Of a DNA stretch of 64,000 bases, positions 54,893 to 63,067 are shown piece after piece. Source of the DNA: Desulfotomaculum copahuensis (lineage in GTDB: Bacteria > Bacillota > Desulfotomaculia > Desulfotomaculales > Desulfovirgulaceae); NCBI RefSeq assembly GCF_001655685.1, contig NZ_LYVF01000040.1:1-64000 (forward strand), in the 5' to 3' direction. Every line of letters starts with the position of its first letter. Within the stretch, counting starts at the first letter, position 1. Below the pieces are notes generated by a model that searched no databases, was not told the origin of the DNA, and saw nothing but the letters and a program-made list of their open reading frames with translations. The translations under genes and the position numbers were made by a program.

Positions 54893-55558
54893 ATTCCCAA
54901 ACGGATAGTGGAAGCATATATCGGTGAATATGCCAGCGGCAAAAGCGAGGTGGCGGTGAACCGCGCCCTGCAGCTGGCCCGGCTGGGCCGCCGCGTGAAC
55001 CTGGTGGACCTGGACATAGTCGAGCCCTGCTACACCCTGCGGCCGATTAAAAGAAAACTGCGCGATCTGGGCATAGACGTGCTGGCCTGGGAAACCCGGG
55101 AAACCATGGGCCTGGGGGAGGCCGGCAACATATTGCGCCCGGGCAACCGCTGGGCCTTGAGGCGCCCGGGGGATGTGATCCTGGACATCGGCTACGGGGT
55201 GGAAGGGGCCAAAACACTGCACCTGCTGGAGGGTGCGGAAACCGATCCGGATCTCAAGGTGCTGGCGGTGATCAACATCGCCCGGCCGGTGACCGGCTCG
55301 CTGCCGGATATAATAGCATACGTGCGTGAACTGGGACGGGTGGACGGGCTGATCAACAACAGTCACCTGGGTGACGAAACCACGGTGGAGTTCGTCCAGG
55401 AGGGCGCCGCCGTAGTCACGGCGGCCGCCCGGGAACTGAACCTGCCGGTGGCGGCCACCACCGTCCTGGCCGGGCTGGCCCGGGAAATCGGTCCGCAAGA
55501 CGCCGTGGGCAACCCGGTATGGCCGATCACCCGGTACATGCCCGAAACATTCTGGTAA
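54893..55558 (+). CDS. P-loop ATPase of unknown role, apparent ATT start
   Basis: A 221-residue MinD/ParA-like nucleotide-binding protein. Its atypical Walker A is YIGEYASGKSEVAVNRAL, followed by NLVDLDIVEPCYTLRP and VILDIGYGVEG. GGAGGTGAG (54878-54886) is followed after six bases by ATT 54893, then CCC AAA CGG ATA GTG; the first in-frame GTG (54908) is 25 bases from the ribosome site and would start almost at the P-loop strand. Such proteins are common next to 2-oxoacid:ferredoxin oxidoreductase genes in anaerobic Firmicutes; their function is unproven. Confidence 0.8.
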   Translation: MPKRIVEAYIGEYASGKSEVAVNRALQLARLGRRVNLVDLDIVEPCYTLRPIKRKLRDLGIDVLAWETRETMGLGEAGNILRPGNRWALRRPGDVILDIGYGVEGAKTLHLLEGAETDPDLKVLAVINIARPVTGSLPDIIAYVRELGRVDGLINNSHLGDETTVEFVQEGAAVVTAAARELNLPVAATTVLAGLAREIGPQDAVGNPVWPITRYMPETFW

Positions 55559-55561
55559 ACA

Positions 55562-55582
55562 ACCGGATGTTTATCATCCGGT
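55562..55582 (+). repeat. Short stem-loop before korA
   Basis: ACCGGATG-TTTAT-CATCCGGT without a U-tract, between the ATPase stop and the korA ribosome site. Confidence 0.6.
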
Positions 55583-55613
55583 ATGGAATTAATACAGGAG
55601 GTGCAGCAGTTAA

Positions 55614-56702
55614 ATGGCAGACAAGCCTATTGAGGGTGAAAAGCGGGTCTTCATGACCGGCAACGAAGTCGTCGCCTGGGCGGCCCTGGCGGCGAAAGCC
55701 GAGATCATGTACGGCTATCCGATCACCCCCCAGAACGAAATCATGCATTACTGGACACGCATGGCCCCCAAGTTCGGCCGCGAGTTTCTGCAGACGGAGG
55801 ACGAGCTGTCGGCCGGCTTTACCACTGCCGGCGGCGTGCTGGCCGGACGGAAGGCGTTCACCGCCACGGCCGGCCCCGGCAACACCCTGATGCAGGAGCC
55901 CATGTCCATGGCCGAGGCCATGCGCCTGCCGGTGGTGGTGGTGGTGCAGCAGCGCGGCGGTCCGTCCACGGCCACGGTGATCTACTCCCAGCAGGAAGTG
56001 ACCATGACCACCATGGGCGGCAACGGCGAGGGGCTGCGTGTGGTTTACTCCACGGCCACCCACCAGGAGCTGTTTGATTATACGATCAAGGCTTTCAACA
56101 CCGCCTGGAAGTACCGCTTCCCCACCTTTGTGCTGGGCGACGGCTATCAGGCCAAAATGCGCGAGTCGCTGACCATATACGACCCGGAAGCCCGGGGTGT
56201 CACCCTGCTGCCGGCCGAGGCCTACCTGGGCAAGCCGGGTACGCCCGGTGTGGACCGGCCGCCGGCCCAGTACCGGAATACTTACAACGTGGAAGAAGAA
56301 CTATACGAGGTATTGCAGGGCTATTTCAAGGACTATGAAAAAATGGCCCCGGAGATAGCCGAGTTTGATGCTTTTGATACGGAAGACGCCGACCTGGTAG
56401 TCATTTCCCACGGCGTGGTTTCCCGGGCGGCCAAGGGCGCGGTGAAGGAACTGCGCGCCGCCGGCTATAAAGTGGGCTATTTCCGGCCGATCACCCTGCG
56501 TCCGCTGCCCGTCAAGGAACTGCGGGCATTGGGCGGCCGGACCAAACAGTTCCTGGTCGCCGAGTCGGCCAACGGCCAGTTGGCCCGGCTGCTGAAAGAA
56601 GCCGCTTACGGCTGCCCGGTGGAAATGCTGCCCATGTACAAACCGGGTGTCGGCATCACCACCGAAGAAGTGGTGGCCCGGGTGAAGGAGATTGCCGGTT
56701 AA
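55614..56702 (+). CDS. korA: 2-oxoacid:ferredoxin oxidoreductase alpha subunit
   Basis: A 362-residue pyrimidine-domain subunit. It begins with KRVFMTGNEVVAWAALAAKA and EIMYGYPITPQNEIMHYWTR, then GGVLAGRKAFTATAGPGNTL; a transketolase C-terminal-like domain follows. With beta, gamma and ferredoxin subunits it oxidises a 2-oxoacid (2-oxoglutarate or branched-chain) with CoA and reduces ferredoxin. Substrate cannot be set from sequence alone. The ATG follows AGGAGGTGCAGC. Confidence 0.93.
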   Translation: MADKPIEGEKRVFMTGNEVVAWAALAAKAEIMYGYPITPQNEIMHYWTRMAPKFGREFLQTEDELSAGFTTAGGVLAGRKAFTATAGPGNTLMQEPMSMAEAMRLPVVVVVQQRGGPSTATVIYSQQEVTMTTMGGNGEGLRVVYSTATHQELFDYTIKAFNTAWKYRFPTFVLGDGYQAKMRESLTIYDPEARGVTLLPAEAYLGKPGTPGVDRPPAQYRNTYNVEEELYEVLQGYFKDYEKMAPEIAEFDAFDTEDADLVVISHGVVSRAAKGAVKELRAAGYKVGYFRPITLRPLPVKELRALGGRTKQFLVAESANGQLARLLKEAAYGCPVEMLPMYKPGVGITTEEVVARVKEIAG

Positions 56703-56740
56703 AAATCACCGGTTTGTGGAAACTGAAAGGAGGCTGTTCC

Positions 56741-57505
56741 ATGTCAGTGCAACCAGCCATGCCGAAAAGCTGGCGCATGGATACCAAACCACATAAATTC
56801 TGCCCCGGGTGCGGCCACGGCCTGGTATTGAAGGCTCTGGGCATGGCCATCGACGAACTGGGCATTCAGGACCGGGCCGTTTTTGGCTGTGACATCGGCT
56901 GTTCACTATTATCCTGGGACTTTTTCAATGTCGACAGCATTCAGACCCACCACGGCCGGACCACGCCGGTGATCACCGGCCTGAAGCGGGCCAACCCCAA
57001 TCTGATCGGCATTGCCTACATGGGCGACGGCGGCGGCTACGCCATCGGCTCACAGCATCTGGTCAACGCGGCGGCCCGGAACGAACGCATTACCGCCATC
57101 CTGGTGAACAATACCCAGTACGGCATGACCGGCGGCCAGATGGCCCCGACCACCCTGCCCGGCCAGAAAACAGAAACCACCCCTTACGGCCGGGATCCGG
57201 AGAAAACCGGCTATCCCGTCCAGGGGCCGGAAATGGTGGCCGCGATCACCCGCGAAGGCTCCTACGTGGCCCGTGGCACCATTGCCAACCTGAACCAGCT
57301 GAAGGGCTATATTAAAAAAGCCCTGCAGAACCAGATTGAGGGCAACGGCTTCTCCTTTGTGGAAGTGCTCTCGGCCTGCCCCACCAACTGGCGGACCAAT
57401 GCCGAGGAAACCTGGAACATGGTGGAAAAGGAGATGCCCAAATTCTTCAAAGTGGGCGAAATAAAGGTGCCCGGCGCCGGCAAGGAGGGACAGGAGAATG
57501 GGTAA
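56741..57505 (+). CDS. korB: 2-oxoacid:ferredoxin oxidoreductase beta subunit
   Basis: A 254-residue thiamine-diphosphate-binding subunit. The start KFCPGCGHGLVLKALG, the ThDP loop GDGGGYAIGSQHLVNAAARN and NNTQYGMTGGQMAPT are diagnostic. Cys residues in CPGCGH and CDIGCSLL may bind the proximal cluster. ATG 56741 follows GGAGGCTG. It overlaps korC by 8 bp. Confidence 0.95.
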   Translation: MSVQPAMPKSWRMDTKPHKFCPGCGHGLVLKALGMAIDELGIQDRAVFGCDIGCSLLSWDFFNVDSIQTHHGRTTPVITGLKRANPNLIGIAYMGDGGGYAIGSQHLVNAAARNERITAILVNNTQYGMTGGQMAPTTLPGQKTETTPYGRDPEKTGYPVQGPEMVAAITREGSYVARGTIANLNQLKGYIKKALQNQIEGNGFSFVEVLSACPTNWRTNAEETWNMVEKEMPKFFKVGEIKVPGAGKEGQENG

Positions 57506-58064
57506 AACGGTGAAAGTTCTCCTGGCCGGGGAAGGCGGCCAGGGAGTGCAGTCGGTGGCTCAGATCATCGCCGAGGCGGCCAATGAAGAAGGCCGGGAAG
57601 CGCTGTACATCCCCAACTTCGGCGTGGAACAGCGGGGCGGCGTGTCCGTGGCCTATCTGCAGATCGGGGATGAGCCGATCGGCGCGCCCAAGTTCTTGAC
57701 CGGGGATATCGTCATTGCCCTGAGCGACCGGGCGGTGCACCGCACCCGGCAGTACGTGGGGCCGCAAACGCTTTTTGTTTACGATTCCAGTATTGAAAAC
57801 ATTGAAGACGCCCTGCCCGCGAACGCAAAAAAAATCCTGGCCATTCCGGCGCTGGATGTGGCCAAAAAAGAACTGCACCCGCGGGTGTTCAACATCATCA
57901 TCATGGGCGCCGTGGTCAAGGCCACCGAAGTGGTCTCGGAAGCGGACGCCAAGAAGGCCATTGAAAAGAAGCTGGGCTACAAGTTTGAAAAGAATCCCAA
58001 GCTCCGGGAATTAAACTACAAGGCCATCGAGCGCGGCATGGAGCTCGTGGCCCGGGCGATGTAA
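57498..58064 (+). CDS. korC: 2-oxoacid:ferredoxin oxidoreductase gamma subunit
   Basis: A 188-residue gamma domain: LLAGEGGQGVQSVAQIIAEA, NFGVEQRGGVSVAYLQIGDE, then VIALSDRAVHR. The ATG overlaps the korB end and has GGACAGGAG upstream. It is the third gene of the set. Confidence 0.94.
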   Translation: MGKTVKVLLAGEGGQGVQSVAQIIAEAANEEGREALYIPNFGVEQRGGVSVAYLQIGDEPIGAPKFLTGDIVIALSDRAVHRTRQYVGPQTLFVYDSSIENIEDALPANAKKILAIPALDVAKKELHPRVFNIIIMGAVVKATEVVSEADAKKAIEKKLGYKFEKNPKLRELNYKAIERGMELVARAM

Positions 58065-58079
58065 GGGGGCTGGAAACAG

Positions 58080-58337
58080 ATGACGGTAGCTTTTAAAGGG
58101 CGCACGCTGGAACTGGAAAAGGGCTTCTGGACGGTATTCCCCGGCCTGTGCAAGGGCTGCGGCCTGTGCATCCAGAAGTGCCCGAAAAAATGCCTGGCCT
58201 GGTCGGATGTGCTCGGGGTTTACGGCACGCCGTCCATTGAACCGAACGACGAGTGCATTGCCTGCGGCATCTGCCAGAATGTCTGTCCCGACTGTGCGAT
58301 CATGGTGGAAAAAAAGAAAAAGGCCAAAGCGGGCTAA
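58080..58337 (+). CDS. korD: 2-oxoacid:ferredoxin oxidoreductase ferredoxin (delta) subunit
   Basis: An 85-residue protein with two 4Fe-4S motifs, CKGCGLCIQKCPKKC and CIACGICQNVCPDC, and a lysine-rich end. It is the electron-carrying subunit of the complex. A weak stem GGCCCTTTCC / GGAAAGGGCC follows at about 58345-58372. Confidence 0.95.
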   Translation: MTVAFKGRTLELEKGFWTVFPGLCKGCGLCIQKCPKKCLAWSDVLGVYGTPSIEPNDECIACGICQNVCPDCAIMVEKKKKAKAG

Positions 58338-58411
58338 AAATGCGCGGCCCTTTCCGGTTAAGGAAAGGGCCCTATCATTAACAGCCGTTTAAGGCTGATT
58401 GTTTGCGATTG

Positions 58412-58645
58412 TTAAAACAAGCCGTGCAGTAAAAAGTGGCGGTTCTTTTGACGCGTCAGGCGCAGTTGACGGTGGGTCAGTTCAATATCGCTCCTGATTT
58501 GATACAAAGTGGCCGGATCGATGCCCGTGCTGGAGGCGATCTCCATATCGTTAAGCCCCTTTTTCCAGGCGCGGATCAACCTGGAAACATTGGTGCGGTA
58601 TTTGCGGGACAGACTTTTTTCATCAATCTCCTTGTCCGCCGGCAC
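58412..58645 (-). CDS. Small putative helix-turn-helix protein
   Basis: A 77-residue basic protein. The centre (LIRAWKKGLNDMEIASSTGI, then DPATLYQIRSDIE) reads as a helix-turn-helix of the kind found in small phage-like or sporulation regulators. GTG 58645 lies nine bases after AAAGGAG. It is alone on the minus strand between korD and the decarboxylase gene; target unknown. Confidence 0.65.
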   Translation of the reverse strand: MPADKEIDEKSLSRKYRTNVSRLIRAWKKGLNDMEIASSTGIDPATLYQIRSDIELTHRQLRLTRQKNRHFLLHGLF

Positions 58646-58749
58646 GATCTTCAGCTCCTTTCTTTTTTTTACTGGTTTTATTTTGACCGCCGCTTTACAT
58701 GGATATGAGCATAAACTTTAACCAGTACGGCGCTATAAATCCTGACCGG

Positions 58750-58784
58750 CCAAAACCTGTATCGGTAAAGGCCGGTTTTGGTTT
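58750..58784 (+). repeat. Stem-loop upstream of the decarboxylase gene
   Basis: CCAAAACC ... GGTTTTGG followed by TTTAAAATT. It could terminate a short plus-strand transcript. The likely promoter of the next gene (TTGGAG, 17 bp, TAAAAT, about 58798-58826) lies after it. Confidence 0.5.
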
Positions 58785-58849
58785 AAAATTAAACTGCTTG
58801 GAGCAACTGGCCGGATATGATAAAATAAGAATAAAAAAAATTGAGTTGA

Positions 58850-60319
58850 TTGACTTTGCTTCCGGATCAAGAGCAATTGCCGCTTCTTGCGGCGCTGGTC
58901 CGGCACTGCCGGACCAATCCGGCGCGTTTGCACGTGCCCGCCCACCGGCAGGGGCGGGCCGTTCCGGCGGCATTGACGGATCTGGCGGAAAAAAATATTT
59001 TCCGTTTCGACCTGACGGAACTGCCCGGCCTGGACGACCTGCACCATCCGCAGGGGGCCATCGCCGCGGCGCAGCAGTTGGCGGCGGCATTGTACGGGGC
59101 CGGCCGTACCTTTTTCCTGGTCAACGGCACCACCTGCGGCCTGCAGGCGCTGCTGCTGGCCCTGTGCCGGCCGGGGGAGGAAATCCTGCTGCCGCGCAAT
59201 GTGCACCGGTCCGTACTGGGCGGACTGGTATTGAGCGGGGCCAGGCCGGTCTACCTGCCGCCGGTGGTGATCAAAGATTTCGGGCTGGCCGCCGGGGTGC
59301 GGGAAGACACACTGGCCGCCGCCCTTGCACGCCATCCGCGGGCCAGGGGTTATCTGGCCGTTTACCCCACCTATTACGGCCTGGCCCCGGATTTGACCGG
59401 ACCGGCGGCGGTGCTCCACCGGTTGGACAAGCCGCTGCTGGTGGACGAGGCGCACGGCGCCCACCTGCCCTTTCATCCGGCGCTGCCGCCGCCGGCGCTG
59501 GCTCAGGGCGCCGATGCCAGTGTACAGAGCGTCCATAAGCTGGGCGGTTCGCTGACCCAGTCCTCCTGGCTGCACCTCGGGGGCGCGCGTCCGGACCCGG
59601 CGCGGGTGGCGGCGGCGCTGCGGCTGCTGCAGACCAGCAGCCCTTCCTACATTTTGCTTGCCTCTCTGGATGCGGCCAGACGGCAGCTGGCCCTGGACGG
59701 GCGGCGCCTGCTGGAACGGGCGCTGACGCTGGCCCGGGACCTGCGGCGGGAGTTGGCGCGCATACCCGGCCTGGCCGTGCTGGACGAAGAGCATCTGGCC
59801 GGCGCCGGCGCGGCGGCCGCCCGCCTGGATCCGACCCGGGTGGTGATCTCGGTGCACGGGCTGGGCCTGACCGGCTATCAAGCGGCCCGCCTGCTGGCGG
59901 AAAAGCACCGGGTGATGGTGGAAATGGCCGATTACCGCCACCTGGTGGCGGTAACCGGCCTCGGCACCACCGCGGAGGATTGCCGGGCGCTGGTCCGGGC
60001 GCTGCGGGAAATATCCCGCCGGGACGCCGCTGCGGACCGTTCCCGGTCCGTTTGTCCCGGTCCGCCGGACGCGCCGCCCGTCCGCCTCACCCCGCGGCAG
60101 GCCTGGTTCGCCCCCGCCCGCCCGGTGCCCCTGGAACAGGCCGCCGGGCTGGTGGCCGCCGAAACGGTGGCCGTATACCCGCCCGGCATTCCGGCGCTGT
60201 GCCCGGGAGAAGAAATTACGCCCGAAATAATCGAGTATTTGAGCATCGTCCGGCGGCACGGCCTGCCCGTGCAGGGGCCGGCGGACGGCACTTTGCAGAC
60301 GTTACGGGTGGTGAGCTGA
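58850..60319 (+). CDS. Orn/Lys/Arg decarboxylase family protein (YaaO-like)
   Basis: A 489-residue fold-type I PLP enzyme. The N-terminus RTNPARLHVPAHRQGR, the segment FFLVNGTTCGLQALLLALCR, DEAHGAHLPFHP and the PLP lysine in SVQSVHKLGGSLTQSS are family hallmarks. A C-terminal domain (from about 400) completes the short form. It occupies the place of yaaO before tmk in Bacillus; the true substrate is uncertain. The start, TTG 58850, has no evident ribosome site and only a short leader from the putative promoter, so initiation is unclear. Confidence 0.85.
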   Translation: MTLLPDQEQLPLLAALVRHCRTNPARLHVPAHRQGRAVPAALTDLAEKNIFRFDLTELPGLDDLHHPQGAIAAAQQLAAALYGAGRTFFLVNGTTCGLQALLLALCRPGEEILLPRNVHRSVLGGLVLSGARPVYLPPVVIKDFGLAAGVREDTLAAALARHPRARGYLAVYPTYYGLAPDLTGPAAVLHRLDKPLLVDEAHGAHLPFHPALPPPALAQGADASVQSVHKLGGSLTQSSWLHLGGARPDPARVAAALRLLQTSSPSYILLASLDAARRQLALDGRRLLERALTLARDLRRELARIPGLAVLDEEHLAGAGAAAARLDPTRVVISVHGLGLTGYQAARLLAEKHRVMVEMADYRHLVAVTGLGTTAEDCRALVRALREISRRDAAADRSRSVCPGPPDAPPVRLTPRQAWFAPARPVPLEQAAGLVAAETVAVYPPGIPALCPGEEITPEIIEYLSIVRRHGLPVQGPADGTLQTLRVVS

Positions 60320-60952
60320 ATATTTATCGTTTTTGAAGGGATCGACGGAACGGGTAAAACCACGCAGGTCAATTTGCTCGCCCGGGCGCTGTCCGGCCGT
60401 GGTCTTCCGGTGCTGGTCACCCGCGAGCCGGGGGGAACGGCGGCGGCCGAGGCCATCCGCCGGCTGCTGCTCGATCCGGCCGGGGAGAGCCTGGAGCCGC
60501 TCACCGAAGTGCTGCTTTACGCCGCCGCCCGGGCGCAGCATGTGGCCCGCAAAATACGCCCCGCCCTGGCCGCCGGGCGGGTGGTGCTCTGTGACCGCTT
60601 TGCGGACGCCACCCTGGCTTACCAGGGTTTCGGCCGCGGGCTGGAAATAGGTGCTTTGGCCGGGCTCAACGCCCTGGCGGCCGGCGGGCTTGTGCCCGCG
60701 CTGACCTTCCTGCTGGACATGCCGCCGGCGGAGGCGCTGGCCCGCCTGAAGCGGCCGGCGGACCGCATGGAGCGGGAAGGGATTGAATTTTACCGGCAGG
60801 TGCGCCGGGGCTACCTGGAATTGGCCGCCCGCGAACCGGGGCGTTACCGTGTGATTGACGCCCGGCCGGCGGCCGGGACGGTGCACGGCCTGGTGCTGGC
60901 CGCGGTGGAGGAAATGCTGCATGAAACAGTTTGCCGGTTTAGCCGGGCATGA
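60320..60952 (+). CDS. tmk: Thymidylate kinase, apparent ATA start
   Basis: A 210-residue kinase that makes dTDP from dTMP. The P-loop FEGIDGTGKTTQ begins only six codons after the stop of the previous gene. DRFADATLAYQGFGRG and the C-terminal LID region are present. The only start that keeps the P-loop is ATA 60320, directly after the TGA of the decarboxylase gene and eight bases after GGTGG, giving the usual family start (M)FIVFEGIDG. The first ATG/GTG/TTG-type codon in frame (60374) is beyond the P-loop. It overlaps holB by 32 bp. Confidence 0.92.
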   Translation: MFIVFEGIDGTGKTTQVNLLARALSGRGLPVLVTREPGGTAAAEAIRRLLLDPAGESLEPLTEVLLYAAARAQHVARKIRPALAAGRVVLCDRFADATLAYQGFGRGLEIGALAGLNALAAGGLVPALTFLLDMPPAEALARLKRPADRMEREGIEFYRQVRRGYLELAAREPGRYRVIDARPAAGTVHGLVLAAVEEMLHETVCRFSRA

Positions 60953-61910
60953 GGATATCATCCGTTCCCTGCGCCGGGCGGTGACGGACGGCCGGGTGGC
61001 GCACGCCTACCTTTTCGCCGGTCCGGCCGGAACCGGCAAAACCACCGCCGCCCGGGCGCTGGCGGCGGCGCTTTTATGCCGGCAGCCCCGGGACGGGGAG
61101 GCCTGCGGCGCCTGCCGGGACTGCCGCCAAATGGCGGCGGGCAGCCATCCGGATCTGCACCTGATCGTCCCGGAAGGAGCCTCGATCAAAATCGGCCAGG
61201 TGCGGGAGATGCAGCGGGCCGCTACGCTTTATCCCGTGCAGGGACGGCGGCAGGTATACCTGATCAGGGATGCCGACCTGATGACCGCCGGAGCGGCCAA
61301 CGCCCTGCTCAAGACATTGGAGGAGCCGCCGGCCGGCGTGGTTTTCATCCTCACTTCGGTCCGTCCGTACGCCCTGCTGCCCACGGTGGTTTCCCGCTGC
61401 CAGGATTATTTCTTCCGGGTGCTGCCCCTGCCGCTGGTAATGGCGGTGGTGCAGCGGGAAACGGGACTGGATCCGGAAGCGGCCGCCCTGGTGGCCGCCC
61501 TGTCCGGGGGCAGCCCCGGCCGGGCGCTGGAACTGGCCGCCGGGGGGGAACCCCTGGAGCAGCGCGCCCGGGCGCTGGCTCTGGCCGCGGCGCTGCCCGG
61601 GGCCGGGGCGGCCGTGGCCTGCCGGCAGGCGGCCGCCCTGGCCGCGGAAAAGGGTACGGCGGCTGCTTTTTTGGAAATACTGCTGGTATGGTACCGCGAT
61701 TTGTTGTTATGGCTGGAAACATCCTCCGGCGAATTGCTGGTGAACCGCGATTGTCAGGCGCAGGTGCGCCGGGAGGCGGCGCGGTTCACCAGCGGCCGGT
61801 TGATTCAAATGCTCGGGCAAATTGAACGGACCAGACGGTTGTTGACGGCCGGCGTCAATACCAGGCTGGCCCTGGAAGTGCTTTTTTTGCAGTTGGCGGA
61901 AACAGCGTGA
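60921..61910 (+). CDS. holB: DNA polymerase III subunit delta'
   Basis: A 329-residue clamp-loader subunit: AGHEDIIRSLRRAVTDGRVA, Walker A GPAGTGKTTAARALA, zinc cysteines CGACRDC, and SRC in VVSRCQDYFF. ATG 60921 lies inside the tmk 3' end after GGTGGAGGAAA. It is part of the replication block. Confidence 0.95.
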   Translation: MKQFAGLAGHEDIIRSLRRAVTDGRVAHAYLFAGPAGTGKTTAARALAAALLCRQPRDGEACGACRDCRQMAAGSHPDLHLIVPEGASIKIGQVREMQRAATLYPVQGRRQVYLIRDADLMTAGAANALLKTLEEPPAGVVFILTSVRPYALLPTVVSRCQDYFFRVLPLPLVMAVVQRETGLDPEAAALVAALSGGSPGRALELAAGGEPLEQRARALALAAALPGAGAAVACRQAAALAAEKGTAAAFLEILLVWYRDLLLWLETSSGELLVNRDCQAQVRREAARFTSGRLIQMLGQIERTRRLLTAGVNTRLALEVLFLQLAETA

Positions 61911-61943
61911 AGGCAAGTTTACAGGTGACGGGAGGAATTGCGC

Positions 61944-62876
61944 ATGCCCTGCTGCGTGGTGGGGGTGAGGTTCAGAAAGGCCGGAAAAGTTTATTATTTT
62001 GATCCGCAGGGGCTGTCGCTTTCCTGCGGGGATACGGTCATTGTGGAGACGGCCCGGGGGGTGGAACACGGCCAGGTGGTCACCGCGCCCGCCGAGGTGG
62101 CCGAAGAAAATGTGGTGGCGCCGTTGAAAAAGGTGATCCGCCCGGCCACCCCCCAGGATCTGGAGCAAATTGCTTTGAATGAGGCGCGGGAGAAACGTGC
62201 CTTTCAGGTCGGGATGGATAAAATCGCCGCCCATGGGCTGCCCATGAAGCTGGTGGGCGTGGAACAGACATTCGACGGCAATAAAATTGTTTTTTACTTT
62301 ACCGCCGAAGGGCGCATCGACTTCCGGGAGCTGGTCAAGGATCTGGCGGCGGTTTTCCGCACCCGCATCGAACTGCGCCAGATCGGGGTGCGGGACGAGG
62401 CCAAAATGATGGGCGGCCTTGGCTGCTGCGGCCGCGAGCTTTGCTGCAGTTCCTGGCTGTCCGACTTCGCCTCGGTATCCATCCGGATGGCCAAGGAGCA
62501 GAACCTGTCCCTGAATCCGGCCAAGATTTCCGGCATATGCGGCCGTTTGATGTGCTGCCTGAAATACGAAAACGAAATTTACGAGCAGTCGCGTGAGAAA
62601 TACCCGGAGACGGGCAGCCCGGTAACCACGCCGGACGGTGAGGCCAGGGTGACCGGCGTGAACATCTTCAAGCGTACGGTAACGGTGGAGTTGAAAGAAA
62701 GCCGGGCGATCAAGGAATACCCCTTTAATGAAGTGTCCACCGGCGGGACGAGGAGTGAGCACTGTGCCAAGCCTGAATGCATTAATAAAGGAAATGGAAA
62801 CCAAAATCCAAGAACTAACCACGTGCGTGCAGAAAATAAAAAAAGAAGCACGTGTCCTGACCGGGGAAAACGATAG
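61944..62876 (+). CDS. ricT: PSP1-domain regulator RicT (YaaT)
   Basis: A 310-residue protein. It begins PCCVVGVRFRKAGKVYYFDP and contains the conserved cysteine run LGCCGRELCCSSWL and ISGICGRLMCCLKYE, which in the RicAFT complex binds Fe-S clusters. RicAFT assists RNase Y-dependent mRNA maturation, sporulation and competence. ATG 61944 follows GGGAGGA. The last ~37 codons run over yabA and look unlike the family (basic, KKRSTCPDRGKR), an odd 113-bp overlap. Confidence 0.92.
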   Translation: MPCCVVGVRFRKAGKVYYFDPQGLSLSCGDTVIVETARGVEHGQVVTAPAEVAEENVVAPLKKVIRPATPQDLEQIALNEAREKRAFQVGMDKIAAHGLPMKLVGVEQTFDGNKIVFYFTAEGRIDFRELVKDLAAVFRTRIELRQIGVRDEAKMMGGLGCCGRELCCSSWLSDFASVSIRMAKEQNLSLNPAKISGICGRLMCCLKYENEIYEQSREKYPETGSPVTTPDGEARVTGVNIFKRTVTVELKESRAIKEYPFNEVSTGGTRSEHCAKPECINKGNGNQNPRTNHVRAENKKRSTCPDRGKR

Positions 62877-63066
62877 GCTGCGCGCCCAGTTGGCCCGGGC
62901 GCTGGGGCGGGAGGAGGCGGCGGGCGACGCGGAGCAGCGCGGCGGCATGGAAACTTTGCGCCAGCTGTATGAACAGGGCTTTCATATCTGCAACGTGCAT
63001 TTCGGGCGTCCCCGCACCGCCGACTGCCTCTTTTGCAGCGCCTTTTTAAACCGGGAGAGGGATTGA
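62764..63066 (+). CDS. yabA: Replication initiation control protein YabA
   Basis: A 100-residue protein that restrains DnaA through DnaN. An N-terminal leucine-zipper coiled coil (about 5-55, KEMETKIQELTTCVQKIKKE) is followed by the zinc-binding C-terminus HICNVHFGRPRTADCLFC. GTG 62764 follows GAGGAG at normal spacing. Its 5' third lies inside ricT. Confidence 0.9.
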   Translation: MPSLNALIKEMETKIQELTTCVQKIKKEARVLTGENDRLRAQLARALGREEAAGDAEQRGGMETLRQLYEQGFHICNVHFGRPRTADCLFCSAFLNRERD

Positions 63067-63067
63067 A

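Noticed and set aside
54908-55558. GTG 54908 as start of the P-loop ATPase
   Set aside because: It lies 25 bases from the strong ribosome site and removes the strand before the P-loop; ATT 54893 fits better.
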